Positions 34,261 through 42,500 of a stretch of DNA of 64,000 nucleotides are shown piece by piece. Source of the DNA: Streptomyces tropicalis (GTDB taxonomy: Bacteria > Actinomycetota > Actinomycetes > Streptomycetales > Streptomycetaceae); contig NZ_JARJBB010000009.1 of assembly GCF_029269835.1 (NCBI RefSeq), forward strand, positions 62,001-126,000, in the 5' to 3' direction. Position 1 is the first letter of the stretch. Each line of letters opens with the position of its first letter. The translations under genes were made by a program, and so were the position numbers. A model generated the notes under the pieces. That model was not told the origin of the DNA. It ran no database searches and saw nothing but the letters and a program-made list of their open reading frames with translations.

Positions 34261-35141
34261 GCCGCCTCCGCTCCGCGCACGATCCTCAGCGCCCACCACA
34301 TCCCCGCCCCCTCGAACGCCCCGCCGACGACCAGGCACCCGAGGCCCGCCCCGGTGTGCAGCAGCACGTGCAGCGGGTCCGCCCCCATGGCCGTGCCGAG
34401 CAGAAGCCCCAGGGCAGGCAGCCCGGCGAGCATCAGCGCCGTGGCCCGGGCACCGGACAACTGCGCCCACAGGTCGGCCCGTTGGTCCCGCTCCGCCCGG
34501 AGCGCCGCCTCCAGCCGGTCCAGGCCCGCCGCCAGCCCGGCACCCCGGTCCACGGCCACCCGCCAGCAGGCGGCGAGACCGCGCAGCCCTTCGGCGCCCG
34601 GCTCCCGCGCGGCCACAGCGAGCGCACCGGACACGTCACCGCCGAACCGGGCCGCCGCCAGCACCGCCGCCTGCGCCTGCCCCAGGCCGTCCGAGTCCCC
34701 GGCGGCACGCACCATCGCCTCGCCCGGCTGCCGCCCTGCGCGCACCTCCCCGGCCAGCACCCCGCACAGTGCGATCACCGCATCGGCCCGCCCCTCCCGG
34801 GCCCGGCGCTCGGCCCGCGCGATCCGCGCCCGCCGCAGCAGCGGCACCCCGGCCGCCCCCGCGGCGACCGGCAGCACCGAACCACCCATCACCCCCAGCG
34901 CCAGACCGGCGGCCAGAGCCCACCACTCGGCCCGCAACCCCGCACGGATCCGCCGGAGTTCGTCCAGGACCCGTTCCCAGGCCGGCGGTCCGGTGCCGAC
35001 CGCCCCGCCGCCTGCGAGCAGCAGCCGCGCCCGCCGTGCACCCGCACCTCGGCTCCCGATCAGCCAGACCGCCGCTCCGGCGCACGCCGTCGCCACGCCG
35101 GAACACACCTGGCTCCAGCTCATCCCCTGCACCGTGCTCAC
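34257..35141 (-). CDS. tadB: TadB-like secretion platform protein
   Basis: This is a 294-residue T2SF-family membrane protein with an N-terminal segment, two central segments (WWALAAGLALGVMGGSVLPV) and C-terminal segments. The cytoplasmic region includes VIALCGVLAGEVRAGRQPGE, typical of TadB. GTG 35141 overlaps the tadA stop as GTGA. It works with TadA and TadC in pilus assembly. Confidence 0.86.
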   Translation of the reverse strand: MSTVQGMSWSQVCSGVATACAGAAVWLIGSRGAGARRARLLLAGGGAVGTGPPAWERVLDELRRIRAGLRAEWWALAAGLALGVMGGSVLPVAAGAAGVPLLRRARIARAERRAREGRADAVIALCGVLAGEVRAGRQPGEAMVRAAGDSDGLGQAQAAVLAAARFGGDVSGALAVAAREPGAEGLRGLAACWRVAVDRGAGLAAGLDRLEAALRAERDQRADLWAQLSGARATALMLAGLPALGLLLGTAMGADPLHVLLHTGAGLGCLVVGGAFEGAGMWWALRIVRGAEAA

Positions 35142-36388
35142 TCCTTCCCTTCCGTGCGGAGCAGCTCCCGCAGCCGCTCCCAGCCCCGCTCGGCCCTGAA
35201 CGCCGTCTCACCCCAGCGCAGCGCCGGCACCGTCCGGACGAGACCGGACTCCTCGCGCTCCAGCACCCGTACCTCGGCGATCCGGCGCCGCCCGGAGCCG
35301 TCCCGGACCAGATGCAGCACCACCGACAGCGCGGCCGCGAGCTGGCTGTGCAGGGCGGCCCGGTCGAGCCCGGCGGCCGTGCCCAGCGCCTCCAGACGGG
35401 CCGGGACGTCCGCGGCGGCGTTGGCGTGGACGGTGCCGCAGCCGCCCTCATGGCCGGTGTTCAGCGCGGCCAGCAGGTGGACGACCTCGGCTCCGCGCAC
35501 CTCTCCCACGACGAGCCGGTCCGGCCGCATCCGCAGCGCCTGGCGCACCAGGTCCTCGAGCGTGACGAGGCCGGCACCCTCCTGATTGGCCGGTCTGGTC
35601 TCCAGGCGGACCACGTGGGGATGGTCGGGGCGCAGTTCCGCGGAGTCCTCGGCGAGGACGATCCGTTCGCGCGGGCCGACCAGCCCCAGCAGCACGCTCA
35701 GCAACGTGGTCTTGCCGGTGCCCGTGCCGCCGCTGATGAGGAAGGACAGCCGCGCCTCCACCAGCGCCCGCAGCACCCGGTCGCCGCCCGGTGGCACGGT
35801 GCCCGCCGCCACCAGTTCGTCGAGCGTGAAGGCGCGGGGCCGGACGACCCGCAGGGACAGGCAGGTGCAGCCGACGGCGACCGGCGGGAGCACCGCGTGC
35901 AGCCGGGTGCCGTCCGGCAGCCGGGCGTCGACCCAGGGCCGGGCGTCGTCGAGCCGGCGCCCCGCCACCGCGGCCAGCCGCTGGGCCAGGCGGCGCACGG
36001 CCTGGGCGTCCGGAAAGACGACCGGGACCCGCTCCAGCCCGCCGCCGCGGTCCACCCACACCCGGTCCGGGGCCGAGACGAGGACGTCGGTCACGGCAGG
36101 ATCCGCGAGCAGTGGCTCCAGCGGGCCACTGCCGATCAGCTCGGACCGCAACTGCTCGGCCGCACCGAGCACTTCCGCGTCGCCGAGCACCCGGCCCTGT
36201 TCCCGCAGGGCCTGCGCCACGCGCGCGGGTGTGGGTTCGGCACCGCTCTCCGCCAGCCGCTGCCGCACCCCGTCCAGCAGATCGGCCGGGGTCACCGGGC
36301 CCGCGGTCCCACGAGCGGCCCCGCCCCGCCCGGCGACCCCGTGCATCGCGGTGTCCGGCGTCCCGCGGTGGTCGGCGGGCGGCCTCAT
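35138..36388 (-). CDS. tadA: TadA/CpaF secretion ATPase
   Basis: This is a 416-residue ATPase that powers pilus assembly. It has Walker A ISGGTGTGKTTLL near residue 220, the Asp box (IVLAEDSAEL), Walker B-like RPDRLVVGEVRG and the His box GTVHANAAADVPARLEAL. ATG 36388 overlaps the stop of the MinD-like gene (ATGA); the frame is open far upstream but only as a shadow of that gene. All six genes from 37488 to 31923 form one Tad operon. Confidence 0.93.
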   Translation of the reverse strand: MRPPADHRGTPDTAMHGVAGRGGAARGTAGPVTPADLLDGVRQRLAESGAEPTPARVAQALREQGRVLGDAEVLGAAEQLRSELIGSGPLEPLLADPAVTDVLVSAPDRVWVDRGGGLERVPVVFPDAQAVRRLAQRLAAVAGRRLDDARPWVDARLPDGTRLHAVLPPVAVGCTCLSLRVVRPRAFTLDELVAAGTVPPGGDRVLRALVEARLSFLISGGTGTGKTTLLSVLLGLVGPRERIVLAEDSAELRPDHPHVVRLETRPANQEGAGLVTLEDLVRQALRMRPDRLVVGEVRGAEVVHLLAALNTGHEGGCGTVHANAAADVPARLEALGTAAGLDRAALHSQLAAALSVVLHLVRDGSGRRRIAEVRVLEREESGLVRTVPALRWGETAFRAERGWERLRELLRTEGKE

Positions 36389-37488
36389 GCGGCGCCCGCC
36401 TCGGTCAGGGCCCGCTCCCAGAAGGCGGTGCAGAAGCGGGCCAGTGGCGTGCGGGACGACGCGCCGGGAGGGGTCCTGCCCTCGCCCGGGCGCAGCAAGG
36501 CCGTCTCCACCGGCACCTCCCCCGCCAGCGGAAGGCCGAGCAGCCGGGACACTTCGCGGTCGTCCAGCCCGGGGGCGTAAGGGCCTCGGACCGCGACACG
36601 CAGATCGCGCAGCACCATGCCGACGGCGGCGGCGACGCGTGTCGCGGCCGCGACGGCGCGAAGCTCGGCGGGGACCACGAGCAACCCGATGTCGACCTGG
36701 GCGAGGGCCTCCGCGACCCCTTCGTCGACACGGCGGGGCAGGTCGACGACGACGGCGCCGCCACGCCTTCTGGCGGCGGCCAGCACCGCCCTGACGGCCT
36801 GCGGCGGGACGGCGGCGCAATCGCCGCGGTCCCAGCTGAGCAGTCTCAGCGAGTGCAGTTCGGGCAGCGACTCCTCCAGGGCGCTGCCGCCCACCCGCCC
36901 GCGCGACGCCGCGAAGGCCGGCCAGCGCAGCCCCTCGGCCGTCTCCCCGCCGAGCAGGACGTCGAGCCCCCCGCCCAGCGGATCGGCGTCGACGAGGAGG
37001 GTGCGCAGGCCCTCCCTCGCGGAGGTCACGCCGAGCGCGCAGGCCAGGGTGGATGCCCCGGCCCCGCCGCGCCCGCCGACGACCCCCACGGTGAGCGCGG
37101 GCCGGCCCACCCCTTCGACGACGTCGGCGATGCGGTCGACCAGCCACTGCTCGCCGTCGGGCAGGACCAGGACGTGGTCGGCGCCGGCCTCGACGGCGCG
37201 CCGCCAGACACCGGAGTCGTCCTGGTCGCGGCCGACCAGCACCACGTGGCGCCGTCGCGGGGCGCCGCGCACCCGGCATGCCACGTCGTCGCCGACGAGC
37301 ACGAGCGGCGCGGACTCCCATGCGCCGCCGCGGCCGTCCGCCCCTGGGCGGACCTCGGGCGTGGCGCCGGCCGCCGCGCACAGGCGCAGCAGGTCGTCGA
37401 GGATGTCCGGGTCCTCGGTGACGATCAGTGGACCGGCTGGGCGGCCCCCTGCGGTGGGCGGTGGATCGTGTGCGACGGCTCCGTTCAT
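36385..37488 (-). CDS. MinD-like/Ssd (CpaE/TadZ-type) protein
   Basis: This is a 367-residue protein with an N-terminal receiver-like domain and a C-terminal ParA/MinD-type ATPase domain. The P-loop region is VVGGRGGAGAST near residue 138, where neither Lys of the deviant Walker A (KGGxGKS) is present, as in actinobacterial Ssd (septum-site determining) proteins. VDADPLGGGLDVLLG and VVVDLPRR are the switch regions. CpaE/TadZ proteins position the Tad machinery. It is the first gene of the operon. Confidence 0.85.
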   Translation of the reverse strand: MNGAVAHDPPPTAGGRPAGPLIVTEDPDILDDLLRLCAAAGATPEVRPGADGRGGAWESAPLVLVGDDVACRVRGAPRRRHVVLVGRDQDDSGVWRRAVEAGADHVLVLPDGEQWLVDRIADVVEGVGRPALTVGVVGGRGGAGASTLACALGVTSAREGLRTLLVDADPLGGGLDVLLGGETAEGLRWPAFAASRGRVGGSALEESLPELHSLRLLSWDRGDCAAVPPQAVRAVLAAARRRGGAVVVDLPRRVDEGVAEALAQVDIGLLVVPAELRAVAAATRVAAAVGMVLRDLRVAVRGPYAPGLDDREVSRLLGLPLAGEVPVETALLRPGEGRTPPGASSRTPLARFCTAFWERALTEAGAA

Positions 37489-37903
37489 GGGCTCGTCCCC
37501 CTTCGCTGCGTCTCTCGCGCTGCCCCTGCGGCCCCGCGAATCCGAAAGATGTGAAGAACCGGCAAGCGGCCTTCATATGGGCGGCCGATACGAACCGGCC
37601 ATACGCGCCCGACAAACGGGAACCGGCCATGAACGGGCCGCGAGCGGTGCGCGTCGGAATCACGATGCGGCGATACGGGAAATCGTGTGGATCTTGGTCG
37701 ATAACTGTGGACAACTCGACCTCTGTGAATATCGCCGTCACCCATACCGGTGACCCGCGTACCGGCTCCCGTGAGACTTCCGCAGAGCAGCGCGACGACT
37801 ACGCACAGTCGCGAATCCTGGGGGGAGGGCCGGGCGCCCGGCCCGGGGCCGTACGGGGCACCGCGACCACGAGGGAGAAGGGGAAAACGCGTCCGGACAT
37901 GCG

Positions 37904-37936
37904 ACGACCCCCGCCGGGGGGGAGAGCGGGGGTCGT
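37904..37936. other. 11-bp hairpin upstream of HAD gene
   Basis: A perfect stem with an 11-base G-rich loop, 150 bases upstream of the HAD start. It has no upstream gene to terminate on the plus strand, so it may be part of a regulatory leader or an unannotated transcript. Confidence 0.6.
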
Positions 37937-38070
37937 CTCCACGGCCGACTCGGGGGGGGAGGAGTCGGACCGGGTTAGCACGGTCGCGAACGATCCGTGA
38001 CTTCCATGGTGTACCCGAGAGCCTTCTCAGGCAAACCCACACGCCCACCTTACGCCGAATGGGCTGCCCC

Positions 38071-38076
38071 TATGCT
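38071..38076 (+). promoter_or_regulatory. candidate leaderless -10 element of the HAD gene
   Basis: TATGCT ends seven bases before GTG 38084. This spacing supports 38084 as the start over earlier in-frame codons. Confidence 0.5.
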
Positions 38077-38083
38077 CAGGGGT

Positions 38084-38905
38084 GTGGAAAACCACTCCTT
38101 GCCCCGCACCGCGGCCTTCTTTGATCTGGACAAGACGGTCATTGCGAAGTCGAGCACGCTCACGTTCAGCAAGTCGTTCTACCAAGGCGGCCTGATCAAC
38201 CGGCGGGCCGTCCTGCGCACCGCATATGCCCAGTTCGTCTTCCTCGCCGGCGGCGCCGACCACGACCAGATGGAGCGCATGCGCGCGTACTTGTCCGCGC
38301 TGTGCCGCGGCTGGAACGTGCAGCAGGTCAAGGCCCTGGTCGCGGAGACGCTGCACGATCTCATCGACCCGATCATCTACGACGAGGCCGCCTCCCTCAT
38401 CGAGGAGCACCACACCGCCGGACGCGACGTCGTCATCGTGTCCACGTCGGGCGCGGAGGTGGTCGAGCCGATCGGCGAACTGCTGGGCGCGGACCGGGTG
38501 GTGGCCACCCGGATGGTGGTCGGCGACGACGGCTGCTTCACCGGCGAGGTGGAGTACTACGCCTACGGCCCGACCAAGGCCGAGGCGATCCGGGAGCTGG
38601 CCGAGTCCGAGGGCTACGACCTGGCCCGCTGCTACGCCTACAGCGACTCCATCACCGACGTGCCGATGCTGGAGTCGGTGGGCCATCCGCACGCGGTGAA
38701 CCCGGACCGGGCGCTGCGCCGGGAGGCCGGCGCGCGCGACTGGCCGGTTCTCGACTTCCACCGGCCGGTCCCGCTCAAGCAGCGGCTGCCCACGTTCTCC
38801 GTGCCGCCGCGGCCGGTACTCGTCGCGGCCGCCGCGGTCGGGGCGGCCGCGGCCACCGCGGGCCTCGTCTGGTACGCCAGCCGACGCCGGACCGCGCTCT
38901 CCTGA
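38084..38905 (+). CDS. HAD-IB phosphatase with C-terminal membrane anchor
   Basis: This is a 273-residue haloacid dehalogenase-type hydrolase of subfamily IB (SerB-like). Motif I is FFDLDKTV with the nucleophilic Asp, motif II STSGAEV, and motif IV YSDSITDVPML. A hydrophobic helix near the C-terminus (VLVAAAAVGAAAATAGLVWY) followed by Arg residues suggests membrane anchoring. Related Streptomyces genes in this position are annotated as morphological differentiation-associated. Substrate unknown. In-frame starts at 37997, 38006 and 38072 exist, but GTG 38084 fits the conserved N-terminus. Confidence 0.85.
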   Translation: MENHSLPRTAAFFDLDKTVIAKSSTLTFSKSFYQGGLINRRAVLRTAYAQFVFLAGGADHDQMERMRAYLSALCRGWNVQQVKALVAETLHDLIDPIIYDEAASLIEEHHTAGRDVVIVSTSGAEVVEPIGELLGADRVVATRMVVGDDGCFTGEVEYYAYGPTKAEAIRELAESEGYDLARCYAYSDSITDVPMLESVGHPHAVNPDRALRREAGARDWPVLDFHRPVPLKQRLPTFSVPPRPVLVAAAAVGAAAATAGLVWYASRRRTALS

Positions 38906-39025
38906 CACGTCGCTTTCAGCCGTTCGGCCGCCGGCACTACTTCGCTTTACGTCCCGTTTGAACCCAAAAGTAAAGAACTGCAAGCAGGGGTTCCGCTTGT
39001 TCCCGGCGTGCAGTACAAAGGACTC

Positions 39026-39217
39026 AACGGCCCGCGAGACCGAAGGACATCCGAGAGGATCCCCTTTCCAACGCATTTGGCCCACGGACCGAGCATGAAC
39101 ACCGGGCACCCACGCGACGTCGACCCGTCGATTACGGGCCAGCCGCACCAGGTCACGGGCAAAGTTCCCGGCCTGATGGGCACATATCGAGGACGCTTGG
39201 TAACCCGGTGAACATGC
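39026..39217 (+). ncRNA. candidate 6S RNA (scr3559-like)
   Basis: In S. coelicolor the 6S-like RNA scr3559 is encoded between the HAD gene and the next oxidoreductase-annotated gene. The same gap here (38906-39288) has no coding signal but contains a transcript-like unit: TACAAA at 39014-39019 with a weak TTCCGC 17 bases upstream, a region able to fold into a long imperfect hairpin (GCCCA near 39083 with TGGGC near 39178; CCGGG near 39105 with CCCGG near 39169; CCCGT/ACGGG at the tip), and a strong palindrome at 39220-39247. Ends are approximate. Confidence 0.55.
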
Positions 39218-39219
39218 CA

Positions 39220-39247
39220 GCGGCGGTACGAGATCTCGTACCGCCGC
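39220..39247. terminator. 28-base perfect palindrome, bidirectional terminator
   Basis: The 14-base arms are fully complementary with no spacer. It lies after the 6S RNA candidate on the plus strand and 41 bases past the stop of the Fic-like gene on the minus strand, so it can serve both. Confidence 0.8.
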
Positions 39248-39288
39248 AACCTTGTGCGGACCCCTGACGGGGCCCTTTCCCTCCCGCG

Positions 39289-40152
39289 CTACGCGGCCCC
39301 GCGCTGCAGGGCCTCGCACACGGCCGTCGACTCCCGCGCCCCCAGCTCGACCGCCCTGCCGCAGTGGGCGATCCAGGCGGCCATGCCCTCGGGGGTGCCG
39401 GAGACATAGCCCTCCAGGGCTGCCAGGTAGCCCGCCCGGCCCTGTTCGGCGTGCCCCACCTCGGGCGGGCAGACCGACTTGGGGTCCAGGCCGCTGCCGA
39501 TCAGGACGATGCGCTCGGCCGCCCGCGCCACCAGCCCGTTGTGCGAGGTGAACGGCCGCAGCGCGAGCAGTTCGCCGTGCACGACGGCCGCCGTGACCAG
39601 TGCGGGTGCGGAACTGCCGGCGATGATCAGCTCGGCGAGCCCCTCCAGGCGCCCGGAGACCTCGGCGGCGCCCGGCAACGGCAGCTCGATCAGCGGCTCG
39701 TCGACGCCCTCGCCCTCCTGGCGCGGCCGGCCGACCGCGTCGTCCTGACGGGCGGCGGCCACCAGATGCAGCCGGGCCAGCACCCGGAGCGGCGACTGCC
39801 GCCAGACGGAGAGCAGTTGTCCCGCCTCCGCGGTCAGCCGCAGGGCGGCACCCACCACGCGGGCCTCGTCGTCGCCACTGAAGTCGGTGCGCCGGCGGAC
39901 CTCCTCCAGCGCCCAGTCCGCGCCGGACAGCGCCGCGGAGCCGCGTGCGCCGCGCAGCGCCGCCTCGGCGGTGATCGCATTGCTCCGGCGCCGCATGATC
40001 CGGTGTCCGTAGACCCGGTCCACGGCCTTGCGCACGGACTCCACGGAGTCGGCCACGCCGGGCAGCGAGCCCAGGGCCGCAAGGGGGTCCCCCCTGCCCG
40101 AGTCCGTTCGAGAGCTTGGGGGAGGATCTGCGGTCGCGCCTGTCGAACTCAT
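39289..40152 (-). CDS. degenerate Fic-family protein
   Basis: This is a 287-residue mostly helical protein. Near residues 196-208 it has RPFTSHNGLVAR, aligning to the Fic motif HPFxxGNGRxxR, but the catalytic His is Arg, the anion-hole GNGR is HNGL, and only PF, N, G and the last Arg remain. AMP transfer therefore looks unlikely. Orthologues in this position are usually annotated as oxidoreductase, for which I see no evidence. ATG 40152 has TACTGT seven bases upstream (leaderless) and diverges from the P-loop gene, with 101 bases between the start codons. Confidence 0.75.
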   Translation of the reverse strand: MSSTGATADPPPSSRTDSGRGDPLAALGSLPGVADSVESVRKAVDRVYGHRIMRRRSNAITAEAALRGARGSAALSGADWALEEVRRRTDFSGDDEARVVGAALRLTAEAGQLLSVWRQSPLRVLARLHLVAAARQDDAVGRPRQEGEGVDEPLIELPLPGAAEVSGRLEGLAELIIAGSSAPALVTAAVVHGELLALRPFTSHNGLVARAAERIVLIGSGLDPKSVCPPEVGHAEQGRAGYLAALEGYVSGTPEGMAAWIAHCGRAVELGARESTAVCEALQRGAA

Positions 40153-40159
40153 GAGTACG

Positions 40160-40165
40160 ACAGTA
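40160..40165 (-). promoter_or_regulatory. candidate leaderless -10 element of the Fic-like gene
   Basis: TACTGT on the minus strand ends seven bases before ATG 40152. Confidence 0.5.
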
Positions 40166-40239
40166 CGCACCCCGGCGCCCCGCCCCACGAAGGAGTGGTC
40201 TTCTTCACGCATTCCCGTTACACATGGCAACTACAAGAC

Positions 40240-40245
40240 TACCCT
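40240..40245 (+). promoter_or_regulatory. candidate leaderless -10 element of the CooC-like gene
   Basis: TACCCT ends eight bases before ATG 40254, pairing with the divergent element of the Fic-like gene. Confidence 0.4.
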
Positions 40246-40253
40246 TCGTGAGC

Positions 40254-41234
40254 ATGAAAATTGCCTTCGTCGGGAAGGGCGGCAGCGGCAAGACCACGTT
40301 GTCCTCCCTGTTCATCCGCCACCTGGCGACGGCCGGCGCGCCGGTCGTCGCCGTCGACGCCGACATCAACCAGCACCTCGGGACGGCACTTGGCCTGGAG
40401 GAGGCCGAGGCCGCCGCGCTGCCGGCGATGGGCGACCACCTGGCCCTGATCAAGGACCACCTGCGGGGCACCAACCCGCGCATCTCCTCCACCGAGACCA
40501 TGATCAAGACCACCCCGCCCGGCGAGGGGTCGCGCCTGCTGCGCGCCCATGGGGACAACCCGGTGTACGACGCGTGCGCACGGCCGGTGGAACTCGACGG
40601 CGGTGCCGTCCGTCTGATGGTCACGGGCCCCTTCACGGACGCCGACCTCGGGGTCTCCTGCTACCACTCCAAGACCGGAGCGGTGGAGCTGTTCCTGAAC
40701 CACCTGGTGGACGGCCGCGACGAGTACGTCGTGGTCGACATGACCGCGGGCTCGGACTCCTTCGCATCGGGCATGTTCACCCGCTTCGACATCACGTTCC
40801 TCGTCGCCGAGCCGACCCGGAAGGGAGTCTCCGTCTACCGCCAGTACAAGGAGTACGCCCGCGACTTCGGCGTCACCCTCCGCGTCGTCGGCAACAAGGT
40901 CCAGGGCCCGGACGATCTCGACTTCCTCCGCTCCGAGGTCGGCGAGGACCTGCTCGTGGCGGTCGGGCACTCGGACTGGGTGCGCGCCATGGAGAAGGGC
41001 CGGCCGCCGCGGTTCGACACCCTGGACGTCACCGACCGGGCGGCCCTGCGCACCCTCCAGGCCGCCGCCGACGCCACCTACCCGGCACGCGACTGGGAGC
41101 ACTACACGCGCCAGATGGTGCACTTCCACCTGAAGAACGCCGCCTCCTGGGGCAACGAACGCACCGGGGCCGACCTGGCCGCGCAGGTCGACCCCGGCTT
41201 CGTCCTCACGGAAGGCGTCACCGCCGGGGTGTGA
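40254..41234 (+). CDS. MinD/CooC-family P-loop ATPase
   Basis: This is a 326-residue protein starting MKIAFVGKGGSGKTTLSSLF, with the deviant Walker A motif KGGSGKT at residues 8-14 and VDADINQHLG as switch I. VVDMTAGSDSFASGMFTRFD is the Walker B region. CooC-like proteins act in metal insertion or protein targeting, but the client here is unknown; no nickel enzyme is encoded nearby. ATG 40224 is in frame but lacks support. It diverges from the Fic-like gene and converges on the deacetylase-like gene, with nine bases between the stop codons. Confidence 0.82.
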   Translation: MKIAFVGKGGSGKTTLSSLFIRHLATAGAPVVAVDADINQHLGTALGLEEAEAAALPAMGDHLALIKDHLRGTNPRISSTETMIKTTPPGEGSRLLRAHGDNPVYDACARPVELDGGAVRLMVTGPFTDADLGVSCYHSKTGAVELFLNHLVDGRDEYVVVDMTAGSDSFASGMFTRFDITFLVAEPTRKGVSVYRQYKEYARDFGVTLRVVGNKVQGPDDLDFLRSEVGEDLLVAVGHSDWVRAMEKGRPPRFDTLDVTDRAALRTLQAAADATYPARDWEHYTRQMVHFHLKNAASWGNERTGADLAAQVDPGFVLTEGVTAGV

Positions 41235-41243
41235 CGGCGTGCG

Positions 41244-42500
41244 TCACGGCCTGGGCGCTCCCGGGACGCCCTTCGGGGCCGGAGCCGGACGCGCCGACAG
41301 GTAGGACGCCCAGCCCTCCTTGGGGGACTCGCCCACCTCCAGGCCGCGCAGCCGCGCGAGGATCTGCGGGTCCTGGGCGTCCAGCCAGTCGGCCAGCTGA
41401 TGGAAGGAGACGCAGCGCACGTCGGGCTTGTTGCACACCTCCTTCACGACGTCCTCGACGGCACGCATGTAGGTGCCGCCGTTCCAGGACTCGAAGTGGT
41501 TGCCGAGGACGAGCGGCGCGCGGTTGCCGTCATAGGCGCGGTAGAAGCCCTGCAGAAGGCCGTCGCGCATCTGGTCGCCCCAGTAGCCGAACTTGTCGGG
41601 GTCGCCCTGGGTGAGGGTGCCGGACTGGTTGACCATGAAGTTGTAGTCCATGGTGAGCTGCTCGTAGGTGTGGCCGGGGAAGGGGACGAGCTGCATCGAC
41701 AGGTCCCACAGGCCGTACTTCTTCTTCGGCCACACCTGGTTGTTCACGCCGCTGGTGTCGTAGCGGAAGCCCAGGTCGCGGGCCGCCTTCATGAAGTTCG
41801 TCTGACCCTCGAGGCAGGGCGTGCGGGCGCCGATGAGCTCCTTGTCGTAGTCGAACGGCAGCGGGGCGGCGTTCCTCAGCCCGGTGTTCGTCTTCCAGGT
41901 CTTGACGAAGGTCTTGGCCTGGTCGATCTCGCTCTTCCACTCGTCCACCGACCACTTGCCGACGCCGCCGTTCTCGCCGCAGAAGTGGCCGTTGAAGTGG
42001 GTGCCGATCTCGTTGCCCTCGAGCCACGCCAGGCGCACCTGCCTGGCGGTGTCGGTGATGCCCTGCTCGTCGTTGAAGCCGATCTCGGAGCTGCCGACGT
42101 CGTGCTGCGGCGGGTGGTACAGGTCCCGCTTCTCCTTCGGCAGCATGTACACGCCGCTGAGGAAGTAGGTCATCGTCGCGTTGTTGGCCTTGGCCACCTT
42201 GCGGAAGTGCGAGAAGAGCTTCTGGCTGTCCTCGCCCGCGCCGTCCCACGAGAAGACCACGAACTGCGGCGGCTTCTGGCCCGGGCGCAGCCGCTCCGGC
42301 CTGGGCAGGTGCGGCTGGGCCCCGGTGTAGGCGGTGGAGCCGTCGCCGATGAGCCGGACGACGCTCCCCGGTGCCTGGAATCCCTTCTGGGGGCCGTGCG
42401 CCCCCTGTTTGACGCCGTCGCCGCCCGTGCAACCGGCGAGCGACGAGGCACAGGCCGCGGCGGCGGCGACGCCCACGGCGATCCTCTGGGTGACGGCCAT
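41244..42500 (-). CDS. polysaccharide deacetylase-like lipoprotein
   Basis: This is a 418-residue exported lipoprotein (lipobox SLAGC near residue 23). The fold resembles NodB-type deacetylases: FVVFSWDGAG aligns to motif 1 (TFDDG) and EIGTHFNGHF supplies the metal-binding H-x3-H of motif 2. In motif 1 the first Asp, normally the catalytic base, appears to be Trp, while the metal-ligand Asp is kept. Catalysis may therefore be altered or lost. Its position at the envelope suggests a role in peptidoglycan or glycan modification. Confidence 0.75.
   Translation of the reverse strand: MAVTQRIAVGVAAAAACASSLAGCTGGDGVKQGAHGPQKGFQAPGSVVRLIGDGSTAYTGAQPHLPRPERLRPGQKPPQFVVFSWDGAGEDSQKLFSHFRKVAKANNATMTYFLSGVYMLPKEKRDLYHPPQHDVGSSEIGFNDEQGITDTARQVRLAWLEGNEIGTHFNGHFCGENGGVGKWSVDEWKSEIDQAKTFVKTWKTNTGLRNAAPLPFDYDKELIGARTPCLEGQTNFMKAARDLGFRYDTSGVNNQVWPKKKYGLWDLSMQLVPFPGHTYEQLTMDYNFMVNQSGTLTQGDPDKFGYWGDQMRDGLLQGFYRAYDGNRAPLVLGNHFESWNGGTYMRAVEDVVKEVCNKPDVRCVSFHQLADWLDAQDPQILARLRGLEVGESPKEGWASYLSARPAPAPKGVPGAPRP

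Larger units (their letters stand above)
37489..38083. other. intergenic region with hairpin cluster between Tad operon and HAD gene
   Basis: No gene supported. The right half (37820-37970) holds three inverted repeats: an 18-base GC palindrome at 37827-37844, an 11-bp stem at 37904-37914/37926-37936, and a 7-bp stem at 37945-37951/37962-37968. Both flanking operons point outward, so promoters for each must be here. Confidence 0.6.

Noticed and set aside
39008..39211. 67-residue plus-strand frame in the 6S RNA region
   Set aside because: No ribosome-binding site or family; the region fits a structured RNA better.
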